Origin: Alphaproteobacteria bacterium
GTDB lineage: Bacteria; Pseudomonadota; Alphaproteobacteria; RF32; CAG-239
NCBI GenBank assembly: GCA_017457005.1
Contig: JAFTII010000012.1
Coordinates: 1 to 39,188 of the forward strand
Length of the DNA stretch: 39,188 nt
Direction of reading: 5' to 3'
Of this stretch, positions 7,003-15,746 are shown piece after piece. Under the pieces are notes generated by a model that saw only the letters and a list, made by a program, of their open reading frames with translations, had not been told where the DNA came from and ran no database searches. The translations under genes and the position numbers were made by a program. Positions within the stretch are counted from its first letter, which is position 1, and every line of letters begins with the position of its first letter.

Positions 7003-7108
7003 GCTTATAAATATAACTTTAAATACTTTTGGTTGTTATTATATTTTGTGCTTTACTTTTAATTGTTTATGTATAAAATTTCCGGTAGTTAATTGCCGGA
7101 GAATATAA

Positions 7109-8089
7109 ATGCCTAAAATATCTTTGATTATACCTTGTTATAAAGTTGAAAAATGGCTTCCTGATTGTTTGAATAGTGTTTTATCTCAAAGTTTTGATGA
7201 TTGGGAGGCAATTTGTGTTGATGATGGTAGTCCTGATAATTGCGGAAAAATGTTGGACAAATATGCTAAAAAAGATAGCAGAATAAAAGTTATACATCAG
7301 CAAAATCAAGGTCTGTCTATGGCTAGGAATGCGGCATATTCAATAATATCAGCTCCGTTTGTGATGTTTGTTGATTCTGATGATTGTTTGCATCCGCAAG
7401 CTTTGGAATTTGCATATAAAGCAATCACAAGCACCAAGACCGATATGGTATGGTTTGATTATGAAGAGTTTGATGATGGAGAAAGTATTGAAACAAAAAT
7501 GTTTGAATTTGGCAAAGTATCTGTTTTTGATAGACCTTTAAGCAGATATATGAAAAAACATTTCAGTTTGTTTAATCATAATGTGAAATTTACAGCTATA
7601 GCATGTAGCAAAATATATAAAACCGAATTGGTATTAAAAGTTCCATTTACAGAAAAGGTAAGCCCCGGTGAAGATAATTTGTTTACTACCGAAATGTTTA
7701 CAAAATATGAAAAAGTAGCTCATTTGCCATATAAGTTGTATTTTTATCGGATGAGAAAAGATTCAATCATGAACTCTCTTCGGGAACAGAGAGAATGGAA
7801 AATATGGTTACCTTTGATATCAAAATATGTGAATTTGCAAGAGAAGTTACAAGGATATGAGCAAATCAAAGTTATAAAATGGTTTGTTGCAGAGAGAGTA
7901 TTTTGTAAGAAGATTTTGTGTCGGTATATCAGAAAACCGGAAGCAGCACCGGCAGAAGTGAAAAAGATCATTGATGAATTGTTAGTAAATAATAAGTTGG
8001 ATTTTTCGGTGATGGGAATTAAATATAGGCTGGGAGTTTGGTGCTATCGGCATAATATGATAAAAATGTGTCGGTTTTTCATCGGTTAA
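7109..8089 (+). CDS. Family 2 glycosyltransferase
   Basis: A 326-residue GT-A fold glycosyltransferase. The N-terminal catalytic domain begins at the first residues (KISLIIPCYKVEKWLPDCLNSVLSQSF), has CVDDGSPDN at about 37-45 for nucleotide-sugar binding, NQGLSMARN at 66-74, and the metal-binding VDSDD at 88-92. The C-terminal 120 residues are basic with no clear membrane spans, so it probably acts at the inner face of the membrane in surface polysaccharide or LPS synthesis. Donor and acceptor cannot be read from the sequence. It stands alone, with GGAG 8-9 bases before the ATG; this site lies in a short CCGG...CCGG inverted repeat. Confidence 0.85.
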   Translation: MPKISLIIPCYKVEKWLPDCLNSVLSQSFDDWEAICVDDGSPDNCGKMLDKYAKKDSRIKVIHQQNQGLSMARNAAYSIISAPFVMFVDSDDCLHPQALEFAYKAITSTKTDMVWFDYEEFDDGESIETKMFEFGKVSVFDRPLSRYMKKHFSLFNHNVKFTAIACSKIYKTELVLKVPFTEKVSPGEDNLFTTEMFTKYEKVAHLPYKLYFYRMRKDSIMNSLREQREWKIWLPLISKYVNLQEKLQGYEQIKVIKWFVAERVFCKKILCRYIRKPEAAPAEVKKIIDELLVNNKLDFSVMGIKYRLGVWCYRHNMIKMCRFFIG

Positions 8090-8111
8090 TCATTTTTAAA
8101 ACAAACTGTAC

Positions 8112-8139
8112 TATAATTGCTCTAAATATACTGTATAAT
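8112..8139 (+). promoter_or_regulatory. Possible promoter(s) of the mltB-like gene
   Basis: Two perfect TATAAT hexamers occur at 8112-8117 and 8134-8139 in the 63-bp gap before the gene. Neither has a good -35 at the right spacing, so only the -10 elements support the call. Confidence 0.35.
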
Positions 8140-8152
8140 TAGAGGGCGGTTT

Positions 8153-9433
8153 ATGTTGGGTTTAAGAAAAACTTTTGTTATTTCATCTTTGGTATTGTGT
8201 AGTGTGGCAAGTTGTGCTTCTGCAAACGTAACTTCTTTGGCTCCTAAAGAATATTTGTGTTGGCTTGATGAACTAAAGAGTGATATGCATCAAAAAGGTA
8301 TTTCTCAAAAAACACTGGATGAGGTTTATGTTCAGGATTATTATCATCCGAATCCGGAAGTGGTAAAAATAGATAGAAAACAAATTGAGTTTGCTCTAAC
8401 GGCAACTGACTATATAAACAGAGTTGTAAATAAAAAAAGAGTTGAAAAAGCACGAGACAATTATAAAAAATTAAAACCGTTATTAGATAAAGTTGCTGAA
8501 AAATATGGTGTTCCTCCACAATATTTGATGGCGTTTTGGGGAGTGGAAACTAACTTTGGAAGTAACTTTGGTGGTTTTAATGTGATTGCTGCATTAACGA
8601 TGCTAAGTTATGATAAAAGAAGACCCGAATTTTTTAAAAACGAGTTGTTTGAAGCTCTAAAAATTGTTGATGATTGGCAGATAGATTATACTACCATGCA
8701 AGGGTCTTGGGCAGGAGCGATGGGGCATTTTCAGTTTATGCCGTCAACATTTAATACTTATGCCGTGGATTTTGACAGCGATAAAAAAATAGATATTTGG
8801 CATTCATTTGAAGATGCCGTAGCTTCTGCCGCAAATTATTTGGGTAAGATGGGGTGGAAAAAAGATGAACCATGGGGATTGAAAGTAAGTTTGCCGTGGA
8901 ATTTTGATTTTTCTTTGAGCGGGAGAAATAAAACAAAAGAAATTGCCGAATGGCATAGGTTGGGGGTAAGAACACAAGATAATAAAAAAATAAAATTAGA
9001 TCCTAAAATAAAAGCCTCTATCATTGTGCCGGAAGGGCAAAAGGGAGCGGCATATTTGATACTTGATAATTTTAATATAATAATGAAGTGGAATCGTTCG
9101 GAAAATTATGCTTTAGCAATAGGGCTTTTGGCTGATTATGTTAAAAATAATAATGAATGGAAGCCGGTTTATAAGCATCCAGCAACCAGATTGAAAACAG
9201 ATGATATTCTAAAAATACAATCATTTATTAATAAAATAGGTTGGTTCAAACTGGATGAGGACGGACAACTTGGTAGCAAAACCCGAGAAGCCGTAAAAAA
9301 AGTGCAAAAAGAAGCGAAAATGCCTCAAGACGGGTATCCTGATTACAGATTGTTACAAAAAATTCGTAATTATAACCCTAAAATAGGTTTTTCTGTTCCG
9401 GTGCCGGAAAGAAAATTACACAAGCAAAATTAA
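8153..9433 (+). CDS. mltB: Lytic murein transglycosylase, MltB type, with peptidoglycan-binding domain
   Basis: The 426-residue protein cleaves the glycan strand between MurNAc and GlcNAc, forming 1,6-anhydroMurNAc. The N-terminus (1-25) is a signal peptide; VASC at 18-21 fits a lipobox, so it may be an outer-membrane lipoprotein, although ASA just after could serve signal peptidase I. The SLT_2/GH103 domain (about 35-330) carries the catalytic Glu132 in FWGVETNFGSNFGG and the segment MQGSWAGAMGHFQFMPSTF. A PG_binding_1 domain (about 345-410) follows. GAGGG lies 6 bases before the ATG. It heads a run of wall genes with rlpA and a carboxypeptidase next. Confidence 0.92.
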   Translation: MLGLRKTFVISSLVLCSVASCASANVTSLAPKEYLCWLDELKSDMHQKGISQKTLDEVYVQDYYHPNPEVVKIDRKQIEFALTATDYINRVVNKKRVEKARDNYKKLKPLLDKVAEKYGVPPQYLMAFWGVETNFGSNFGGFNVIAALTMLSYDKRRPEFFKNELFEALKIVDDWQIDYTTMQGSWAGAMGHFQFMPSTFNTYAVDFDSDKKIDIWHSFEDAVASAANYLGKMGWKKDEPWGLKVSLPWNFDFSLSGRNKTKEIAEWHRLGVRTQDNKKIKLDPKIKASIIVPEGQKGAAYLILDNFNIIMKWNRSENYALAIGLLADYVKNNNEWKPVYKHPATRLKTDDILKIQSFINKIGWFKLDEDGQLGSKTREAVKKVQKEAKMPQDGYPDYRLLQKIRNYNPKIGFSVPVPERKLHKQN

Positions 9434-9499
9434 TCACTTTACGAAAGCTTAAAATGATTGTAGCTTGTTGTGTGATGAGTTTTATGTGGTGAGAGAAAA

Positions 9500-10378
9500 A
9501 TGAAAAAACTTAAAAATAGTGTTGTGTTGGCTGTTTTAGCCGTTGTTCCGTTGATGTTAAATGCTTGTACTTACGGACGAATTGAAGGCAAATATTCTCA
9601 AGTTGAAGCAATAAAAGGACAGGGCGGATGTTATAAAGTCGGCTCTCCATATAAAATTATGGGAAAATGGTATTATCCGAAAGAGGATTATAGTTATTCG
9701 GAAGTAGGAACGGCATCTTGGTATGGTGAGGATTTTCATGCCAAAAGGACCGCTAACGGCGAAAAATATGATATGCATGCACTTACGGCGGCTCACAGAA
9801 CTTTGCCGCTTCCGAGTATTGTGAAGGTTACCAATCTGGAAAACGGCCGTTCTTTAGTGTTAAGGGTTAATGATCGTGGTCCGTATGCAAAAAACAGAAT
9901 TATTGATATTTCAAAAAGGGGAGCGCAGTTGTTGGGATTCCAAACCCAAGGAACAGCAAAAGTAAGAGTTGAGGTTATGGCCGAGGAGAGTAAACAATTG
10001 AAAGCAGCTCTTTTAGGAAATAAGTATGAAAAAGAAGCTTCCAGCTCAAGTAAAGTTGTTAAAGTTGCTGCTTCCGAAAAAAATGTTAAGCCTTTACAGT
10101 TGGTTGGAGCGGAACATGCTAATCCGAAAGCTATAAGAGCATATCCTAAGGGAAGTTGGTTTGTTCAAGCCGGAGCATATTCTAAAGAAATGGCAGCACA
10201 AAATTTGAGTAAACAATTGGATAAGTTCGGCGAAACCAATATCTATTATGTTACTGTCGGCGGACAAAAGTTTTATAGAGTAAGAGTCGGTCCTTTCGGG
10301 CATAAGAAAGAAGCCGAAGTTACATTGGCAAAAGTAAAGCATTTTGGTGTCTATAATGCAAAAGTTGTTCAGGACTAG
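9500..10378 (+). CDS. rlpA: RlpA septal lipoprotein (DPBB and SPOR domains)
   Basis: RlpA cleaves naked (stem-peptide-free) glycan strands and helps daughter cells separate. The 292-residue protein has a lipoprotein signal with lipobox LNAC, lipidated Cys23, a double-psi beta-barrel (about 70-160) from GTASWYGEDFHAKRTANGE to LRVNDRGPY, which includes the conserved catalytic-site Asp, and a C-terminal SPOR domain (about 215-290; GSWFVQAGAYSKEMAAQNL...RVRVGPF) that binds denuded peptidoglycan at the septum. Its neighbours are a transglycosylase and a D,D-carboxypeptidase 11 bp downstream, a common alphaproteobacterial order. The ATG has GAGAGAAAA just upstream. Confidence 0.95.
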   Translation: MKKLKNSVVLAVLAVVPLMLNACTYGRIEGKYSQVEAIKGQGGCYKVGSPYKIMGKWYYPKEDYSYSEVGTASWYGEDFHAKRTANGEKYDMHALTAAHRTLPLPSIVKVTNLENGRSLVLRVNDRGPYAKNRIIDISKRGAQLLGFQTQGTAKVRVEVMAEESKQLKAALLGNKYEKEASSSSKVVKVAASEKNVKPLQLVGAEHANPKAIRAYPKGSWFVQAGAYSKEMAAQNLSKQLDKFGETNIYYVTVGGQKFYRVRVGPFGHKKEAEVTLAKVKHFGVYNAKVVQD

Positions 10379-10389
10379 AGGAGCAAAAA

Positions 10390-11541
10390 ATGAAATTAAA
10401 TATGAAATTACAATTTTGTACGGCATTATGTGGCGCTTTGTTGACGTCCGTTAATGCTGAAGCGATTGAAACTAAAGCTCGTAATTTGGTGCTGATGGAC
10501 TATGATACCGGACAATATTTATATAAAAAAGATGCCGAAAAAATGATACCGCCAGCTTCAATGAGTAAATTAATGACGGTTTATATTGTCTTTTCTAAAT
10601 TAAAAGATGGGTCTTTGTCTTTGGATGATACGTTTACAGTCAGTGAAAATGCTTGGCGTAAAGGCGGAGCTGCTAGTGGCGGTTCAACGATGTTTCTTTC
10701 TATAGGAGATAAGGTTCGGGTTGAGGATTTGTTAAAGGGAATTATCATCCAATCCGGAAATGATGCTTGTATTGTTGTCGCTGAAAATCTATCGGGCAGT
10801 GAAGAAGATTTTGCTGTTGAAATGAATAAAAAAGCTCAAGAATTGGGAATGGAAAATTCTCATTTTGAAAATGCAACCGGTCTGCCTCATCCGGATCATA
10901 GAATGTCAGTGGAGGATTTAGCTAAATTAGCCAGAAAAATTATATCTGATTATCCTCAGTTTTATCATTTGTTTTCGCAAAAAGAATTTGTTTATCATAA
11001 TATTCGGCAGGGGAACAGAAATCCGTTATTGTATAGCATGCCTTATGCAGATGGTCTGAAAACCGGACATACCGAAGAAGCTGGATTTTGTCTGACAGCA
11101 TCGGCAAAAAAAGGAGATCGTCGCTTAATAGGAGTAATGACAGGATTGAATTCTAATAAGGAACGGTCTGATGAAGCTAACAAAATTATGAGTTGGGGAT
11201 TCAGAGAATTTGATAATTATACAATATTAAAAAAAGGTGAGGAAATAGCTAAAATGCCTGTATGGTATGGTAAGCAAGATGACGTGGCAATGGTGGTTTC
11301 CGAAGATGTGATAAGAACATTGAAAAAAAATAAATCTGATGATGTAAAAATAAAAGTAATTTATGATAAACCTGTAAAAGCTCCGATAAAATCCGGAGAT
11401 AAATTAGGAATAATAAAAGCTAGAATTGCCGGACAAGATGATTTGGAAGTCCCGTTAGTGGCAGCAAATAATGTTGAAAAAGTCGGTTTGTGGGGCAGAG
11501 TTAAAAAGAATTTGCAATATTTATTAACCGGAGCTGATTAA
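10390..11541 (+). CDS. dacA: D-alanyl-D-alanine carboxypeptidase (PBP5/6 family)
   Basis: A penicillin-binding S11 peptidase that removes the terminal D-Ala from pentapeptide stems in the periplasm. The 383-residue protein has a signal peptide cleaved after about residue 25 (VNAEA), the three active-site motifs S57-M-S-K60 (PASMSK), SGND (SxN type) and KTG (DGLKTGHTEEAG), and a C-terminal PBP5 domain of beta-strands from about 280. The extreme C-terminus (WGRVKKNLQYLL) is amphipathic, consistent with membrane association. GAGGAG precedes the ATG. Its stop overlaps the tmk start by one base (TAATG). Confidence 0.95.
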   Translation: MKLNMKLQFCTALCGALLTSVNAEAIETKARNLVLMDYDTGQYLYKKDAEKMIPPASMSKLMTVYIVFSKLKDGSLSLDDTFTVSENAWRKGGAASGGSTMFLSIGDKVRVEDLLKGIIIQSGNDACIVVAENLSGSEEDFAVEMNKKAQELGMENSHFENATGLPHPDHRMSVEDLAKLARKIISDYPQFYHLFSQKEFVYHNIRQGNRNPLLYSMPYADGLKTGHTEEAGFCLTASAKKGDRRLIGVMTGLNSNKERSDEANKIMSWGFREFDNYTILKKGEEIAKMPVWYGKQDDVAMVVSEDVIRTLKKNKSDDVKIKVIYDKPVKAPIKSGDKLGIIKARIAGQDDLEVPLVAANNVEKVGLWGRVKKNLQYLLTGAD

Positions 11542-12185
11542 TGAAAGGCAAGTTTATTACTTTTGAAGGTGGAGAAGGTGTAGGAAAATCAACTCAAATC
11601 AAGTTGTTGTCCGACTTTCTTAAACAAAAACATTATGATACCATCTTAACAAAAGAACCCGGAGGAACAGATCTGGGGGTAGAACTTAGAAAGATACTGG
11701 TAACCGGTAATAAAGATAAAATGGATGCAATAACTGAAGCTTTATTGTTTTTTGCAGACAGACATCATCATTTGAGTGAAAAAATATGGCCGGCACTGGA
11801 AAATAATACTTGGGTTTTGAGTGACAGATTTGCTGATTCTACTTTTGCGTATCAATTTTATGGTCATAATGCAAGAGTTTCGGAAGAAAATCTGCGCTAT
11901 TTGTATAAAATTGCCGTCGGTGATTTTAAGCCTGATTTAACAATTGTTTTAGATATTGCTCCGGAAATAGGCTTAAAACGTTCATTTGCAAAAGCAGAAA
12001 CATCGGATAATAAAGAATTGCGTTTTGAAAATATTAATATAGATTTTCATAATCGTCTGCGTAACGGTTTTTTACAAATAGCAGAAAATGAGCCGGACAG
12101 ATGTGTTGTATTGGATGCAAATAAGACAATTGAAGAACTGCATCAAGACATAATAAAAGTTGTTACTGAAAGGTTTGGTCTTTAA
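11541..12185 (+). CDS. tmk: Thymidylate kinase
   Basis: Phosphorylates dTMP to dTDP. The 214-residue P-loop kinase has Walker A GGEGVGKST at about 10-18, TKEPGGT (dTMP contact), LSDRFADSTFAYQ with the DR motif near residue 96, and a LID region (about 140-160). Length is normal. The ATG overlaps the stop of the carboxypeptidase by one base, and a GGAG lies 7 bases upstream within that gene. It is followed after 3 bp by holB; tmk-holB-tatD is a widely conserved bacterial order. Confidence 0.96.
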   Translation: MKGKFITFEGGEGVGKSTQIKLLSDFLKQKHYDTILTKEPGGTDLGVELRKILVTGNKDKMDAITEALLFFADRHHHLSEKIWPALENNTWVLSDRFADSTFAYQFYGHNARVSEENLRYLYKIAVGDFKPDLTIVLDIAPEIGLKRSFAKAETSDNKELRFENINIDFHNRLRNGFLQIAENEPDRCVVLDANKTIEELHQDIIKVVTERFGL

Positions 12186-12188
12186 TAA

Positions 12189-13244
12189 ATGCTTTCTGAA
12201 AATGTTTCTTTTGATCCTCAGTATAATACTTATTTATTAGGGCATCAAAATGCAGAAGAGTTGTTTTTGCGTTGTTGGCAAAACGGTAACTTGCATAATT
12301 CTTGGCTGATATCCGGTATAAAAGGTATCGGAAAAGCAACATTTGCATTTAAATTGGCCAGATTTATTTTGAGTGCAGATTTTGACAAAGCCGACAGTTA
12401 TGTTAATATTGATGTTTCTCCTAATAGTCAGGTTTATAAACTTATTGCCGGGAATTCTCATCCTGATTTTAAGATAATTCAACGCGACTATACCGATACT
12501 GACAGAAAAAAAATTATGAAGGCAATAAAAGATGGCGAGGCGCTATCCGCTAATGAGCTTAAGGAATTGAAAAAATCGGCATATATCAGAGTTGATGAAG
12601 TTCGTACAATTAATGAATTTTTATCTAGGAAATCTTCTACAGATGGTTGGCGGGTTGTGATTATTGATAGTGTTGATGATATGAATTCAGCCGCAGCAAA
12701 TGCAGTTTTAAAAATTTTGGAAGAGCCGCCGGCAAAAGTTTTGATGCTATTATTGAGCCATAATCCGAGCAGATTATTGCCGACAATTCGTTCAAGGTGT
12801 GCAAAACTGGAATTAAAGCCGTTACAAAATAATGAGGTATCAAGTTTGTTACGGAGGTATCGTCCGGATATATCAGAGAATGAAATTAAAAAGATTACGG
12901 AAATTTCTTCAGGAAGTATCGGTAAGGCTTTGGTTTATGCTGATAACGGGGCTGCTGATCGTTATAATGAAATATGCGGATTGGTAGCAGCAGGAAGTAA
13001 TTTTAAAATTGCAGATATGTTGAGTTTTTGTAACTCGTCTTCCGCTAATGAAGAAAGTTATGAGTTGGCAAAAGAGTTAATTCTTAAGTTTTTGAGTGAA
13101 CATACTAAAAATACTGATAAAATTATTGAGACTTATGAGGCGTGGACTTATGCCATTAAAACCTTTACGGAAACAGAAAGCTTGAATTTAGATAAAAAAC
13201 AAGCTTTAATGAATATTATGACTAATATTTGTAAAAAAGTGTAA
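12189..13244 (+). CDS. holB: DNA polymerase III, delta-prime subunit
   Basis: A clamp-loader subunit, 351 residues. It has the AAA+ N-terminal fold with GIKGIGKAT near 43-51, VIIDSVDDMNSAAANAVLKILEEPP (the usual delta-prime Walker B region), SHNPSRLLPTIRSRC with the SRC motif, and a helical C-terminus. The four-cysteine zinc module of the E. coli protein is not evident; instead a charged insertion (about 95-135) is present, as in alphaproteobacterial DnaX-like delta-prime proteins. The ribosome site is weak (AAGG about 15 bases upstream), consistent with coupling to tmk. tatD follows after 10 bp. Confidence 0.92.
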   Translation: MLSENVSFDPQYNTYLLGHQNAEELFLRCWQNGNLHNSWLISGIKGIGKATFAFKLARFILSADFDKADSYVNIDVSPNSQVYKLIAGNSHPDFKIIQRDYTDTDRKKIMKAIKDGEALSANELKELKKSAYIRVDEVRTINEFLSRKSSTDGWRVVIIDSVDDMNSAAANAVLKILEEPPAKVLMLLLSHNPSRLLPTIRSRCAKLELKPLQNNEVSSLLRRYRPDISENEIKKITEISSGSIGKALVYADNGAADRYNEICGLVAAGSNFKIADMLSFCNSSSANEESYELAKELILKFLSEHTKNTDKIIETYEAWTYAIKTFTETESLNLDKKQALMNIMTNICKKV

Positions 13245-13254
13245 GAGAAGTGAG

Positions 13255-14055
13255 ATGTTAGTAGATAGCCATTGTCATTTGGATTTTGATGATTTTGAAA
13301 ATGAAACCGTAGAAATTATTGAAAGAGCGAGAGAATGCGGTGTTAATATGATTTTAAATGCCGGCAATAATCTTAAAGAATTTGATAATCAGTTGGAACT
13401 ATCTGACAGATATCCGTTTATTTTTTCCGCAGTGGGAGTGCATCCGCATAATGCTGAAGAATATCCTGATCTTAAGGCTGATATGCTTATTGAAAAAACA
13501 AAACATAAAAAAGTTATCGGAATCGGTGAAACAGGGCTTGATTATTATTATGATTATGCGCCACGAGATTTGCAGATTAAGCTTTTAAGGGAGCATATTA
13601 TTGCTGCTCAAGAAACCGGATTGCCGATAATTATTCATAATAGAGATTCTGATGATGATATGATTAGGGAATTGAAAACGGCATATAAACGTAAACCGTT
13701 TGCCGGTGTTATTCATTGTTTCAGCTCTTCTAAAAAATTGGCTGATTTTGCATTATCAATCGGATTTTATTTATCTGCATCCGGTATGATTACTTTTAAT
13801 AAATGTTGTGAACTGAGAGATATTTTTGCTCAAGTTCCGTTGGACAGGTTATTGGTGGAAACTGATGCTCCGTTTTTGGCTCCGATTCCTAAGAGAGGAA
13901 AAAGAAATGAACCTGCTTTTGTATATTATACGGCTGAGAAATTGGCGCAAATAAAAGATGTTTCTTTTGAAAAAATTGCTCAAATTACTTCTGATAATTT
14001 TTGCAATTTGTTTAGAAAGGCAAGTGATAAAGGACGCAAAGAGTTTAATGACTAA
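13255..14055 (+). CDS. tatD: TatD family metal-dependent deoxyribonuclease
   Basis: A 266-residue TIM-barrel hydrolase. Metal ligands are visible in DSHCHLDF at the N-terminus, in GIGETGLDYYYDYAP (Glu), in IIHNRDSDDD and GVIHCFSS (His), and in LLVETDAPFLAP (Asp). Family members act as 3'-5' exonucleases or DNases in repair. The position after holB is the common one for TatD/YcfH-type proteins. The segment PKRGKRNEPAFV is family-typical. Its last 8 bases overlap the start of the next gene. Confidence 0.94.
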   Translation: MLVDSHCHLDFDDFENETVEIIERARECGVNMILNAGNNLKEFDNQLELSDRYPFIFSAVGVHPHNAEEYPDLKADMLIEKTKHKKVIGIGETGLDYYYDYAPRDLQIKLLREHIIAAQETGLPIIIHNRDSDDDMIRELKTAYKRKPFAGVIHCFSSSKKLADFALSIGFYLSASGMITFNKCCELRDIFAQVPLDRLLVETDAPFLAPIPKRGKRNEPAFVYYTAEKLAQIKDVSFEKIAQITSDNFCNLFRKASDKGRKEFND

Positions 14056-14836
14056 AATAATAATATTAGGATCCGGTGCGGCACCAGGAGTGCCGTCTTT
14101 AAGTAACGGATGGGGAAATTGTAATCCGAATAACCCTTATAACAGGAGAAGAAGAACAGGGACATATTATGATTTTGCGTCAGCGAAAATTTTAGTGGAT
14201 ACATCTCCTGATTTACGTTTGCAATTATTAGATAATAATATTCGGTATTTGGATGCAGTTTTATATACTCATGCTCATGCTGATCATTTGCACGGGATTG
14301 ACTATTTGCGAGAAATAAATCGGATAAATAAGTGTAATTTAGACTTTTATGCTACAGCAAAAGTATTAAAAACTATAAAAAATATGTTTGGATATTTAAT
14401 TACTTCGCCTAAAAAAGTAAAGGATGTGGTATCTTATCCGAGTTTGGTGGCTAATAAGATAAAGTGCGGTAAAGAGTTCTTGGTTGGCGATGTAAAGATT
14501 GTGCCATTAAAATTGGACGGGCATAATACTTTTTCTAACGGTTATATGTTTAATGACGGAGAAATAGTGCATCTTGCTGATTTTAAGCGTATTCCTGATT
14601 CAACCTTAAAATTATTACAAAAAAAGCATATAAACTTGATGATTATGCCGCTTACTTTGCCGGAAGGTTCAATTTATCATGTCGGATTAAATGAAGTTTT
14701 GGAATATATCAGAATATTACAACCGCAAAAAGTTGTGCTTAATCACATGGCAAGTGAGTGCGATTTTGATGAAATAAATGCTTTAACACCGGATAATGTT
14801 TTTCCGGCTTATGATAATATGATAATTGAATTATAA
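14048..14836 (+). CDS. MBL-fold metal-dependent hydrolase (PhnP-like)
   Basis: A 262-residue metallo-beta-lactamase-fold protein. The metal-binding motif is THAHADHLHG (His75, His77, Asp79, His80 from this start), with further ligands at HLADFK and LNHM. The N-terminal GWGNCNPNNPYNRRRRTGT is typical of a family found next to tatD in Alphaproteobacteria and related to PhnP phosphodiesterases. The open frame extends back to an ATG at 13958, but that lies deep in tatD; MTKIIILGSG, starting at 14048 and overlapping tatD by 8 bases, matches the family start. The substrate is unknown; a cyclic phosphodiester or nucleotide is plausible. Confidence 0.85.
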   Translation: MTKIIILGSGAAPGVPSLSNGWGNCNPNNPYNRRRRTGTYYDFASAKILVDTSPDLRLQLLDNNIRYLDAVLYTHAHADHLHGIDYLREINRINKCNLDFYATAKVLKTIKNMFGYLITSPKKVKDVVSYPSLVANKIKCGKEFLVGDVKIVPLKLDGHNTFSNGYMFNDGEIVHLADFKRIPDSTLKLLQKKHINLMIMPLTLPEGSIYHVGLNEVLEYIRILQPQKVVLNHMASECDFDEINALTPDNVFPAYDNMIIEL

Positions 14837-14850
14837 AAGGATAAGAACTG

Positions 14851-15702
14851 ATGTTGTGTATATATCATATTGCTGATCATGATGGCAAAGGATCTGCCGC
14901 AATTGTTAAAAGGGTGTTTCCTGAAATTGAATTAATGGGGCTTAATCATGATATGGAAATTCCGTTTGATGAGATACGTAAGCATGATAAAATTATAGTA
15001 TGCGATATATGTTTGCCTATGGATTTTATGAATGAACTTAATCAGGAAAAAGAGCTTATTTGGATTGATCATCATATTTCGGTTATAGAAACGTATAATC
15101 AACAAGTTGCTAAAGGTACCAAGGAAATAAAAGGATTACGAAGAGTAGGTACTGCAGCAATACGTTTGACTTGGGAGTATTTTCATCCTAATGAGGATGA
15201 ACCAGAAGGCGTTAAGTTATTAGGTTTAAATGATTTATTTGATTTGAGAGATAAGAGAGTTCGTCCGTTTGAGTATGCATTTCAATCTTTGGGTGTTAAT
15301 CGTCCCAATGATGATACTTGGAATACGTTATTGGATGGTACTTTAGATATTAATGAAATGGTAGAAAAAGGAAATGCTATTTTATCTTGGATAAAAGTAC
15401 GTAATATAAGACTATCTCATAATATGGCTTTTGACAGTGAGTATATGGGATATAAATGCATTTGTGCAAATATGGCTCAAGGATACTCGGAATTTTTTGA
15501 TTCTGTGCCAAATATTGAAGATTATGATTTTATGTGTAATTTTTATATGAATAAGAAAAATACTTGGAATTTGTCTTTTTATAGTAAAGATAACGGAATT
15601 GATGTTTCTAAAATAGCGGCTTCATTTGGTGGTGGTGGGCATCAGCATGCGGCCGGCGCTTCTAAGCTTAAAAAATTACCGGAATTTTTGAAAAAGAAAT
15701 AA
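14851..15702 (+). CDS. DHH superfamily phosphoesterase (NrnB-like)
   Basis: A 283-residue DHH/DHHA1 protein. It begins with IYHIADHDGKGSAA, has IIVCDICLP and the name-giving WIDHH near residue 75, and ends with IAASFGGGGHQHAAGAS, the DHHA1 GGGH substrate-binding motif. It resembles COG2404 proteins, annotated as oligoribonuclease NrnB or cAMP/cGMP phosphodiesterase, so degradation of nanoRNAs or linear dinucleotides is the likely role. It follows the MBL-fold gene by 14 bp, with AAAGGAT as ribosome site, and is the last gene of the run; a hairpin follows its stop codon. Confidence 0.85.
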   Translation: MLCIYHIADHDGKGSAAIVKRVFPEIELMGLNHDMEIPFDEIRKHDKIIVCDICLPMDFMNELNQEKELIWIDHHISVIETYNQQVAKGTKEIKGLRRVGTAAIRLTWEYFHPNEDEPEGVKLLGLNDLFDLRDKRVRPFEYAFQSLGVNRPNDDTWNTLLDGTLDINEMVEKGNAILSWIKVRNIRLSHNMAFDSEYMGYKCICANMAQGYSEFFDSVPNIEDYDFMCNFYMNKKNTWNLSFYSKDNGIDVSKIAASFGGGGHQHAAGASKLKKLPEFLKKK

Positions 15703-15709
15703 TAAAAAA

Positions 15710-15726
15710 GCCGATCTGTGATCGGC
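15710..15726. terminator. Bidirectional terminator between convergent genes
   Basis: GCCGATC (15710-15716), loop TGT, GATCGGC (15720-15726), flanked by A6 on the left and an AT-rich, T-containing tract on the right. It serves the DHH gene and the maltokinase-like gene. Confidence 0.8.
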
Positions 15727-15746
15727 AAATTTATTATTTTTTGTAA

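Noticed and set aside
6866..7108. 80-residue plus-strand open frame before the glycosyltransferase
   Set aside because: It is translated from the second terminator hairpin and AT-rich leader, with no ribosome site and no family resemblance.
13958..14047. Longer start for the MBL-fold gene
   Set aside because: The extension lies inside tatD in another frame; the family start is at 14048.
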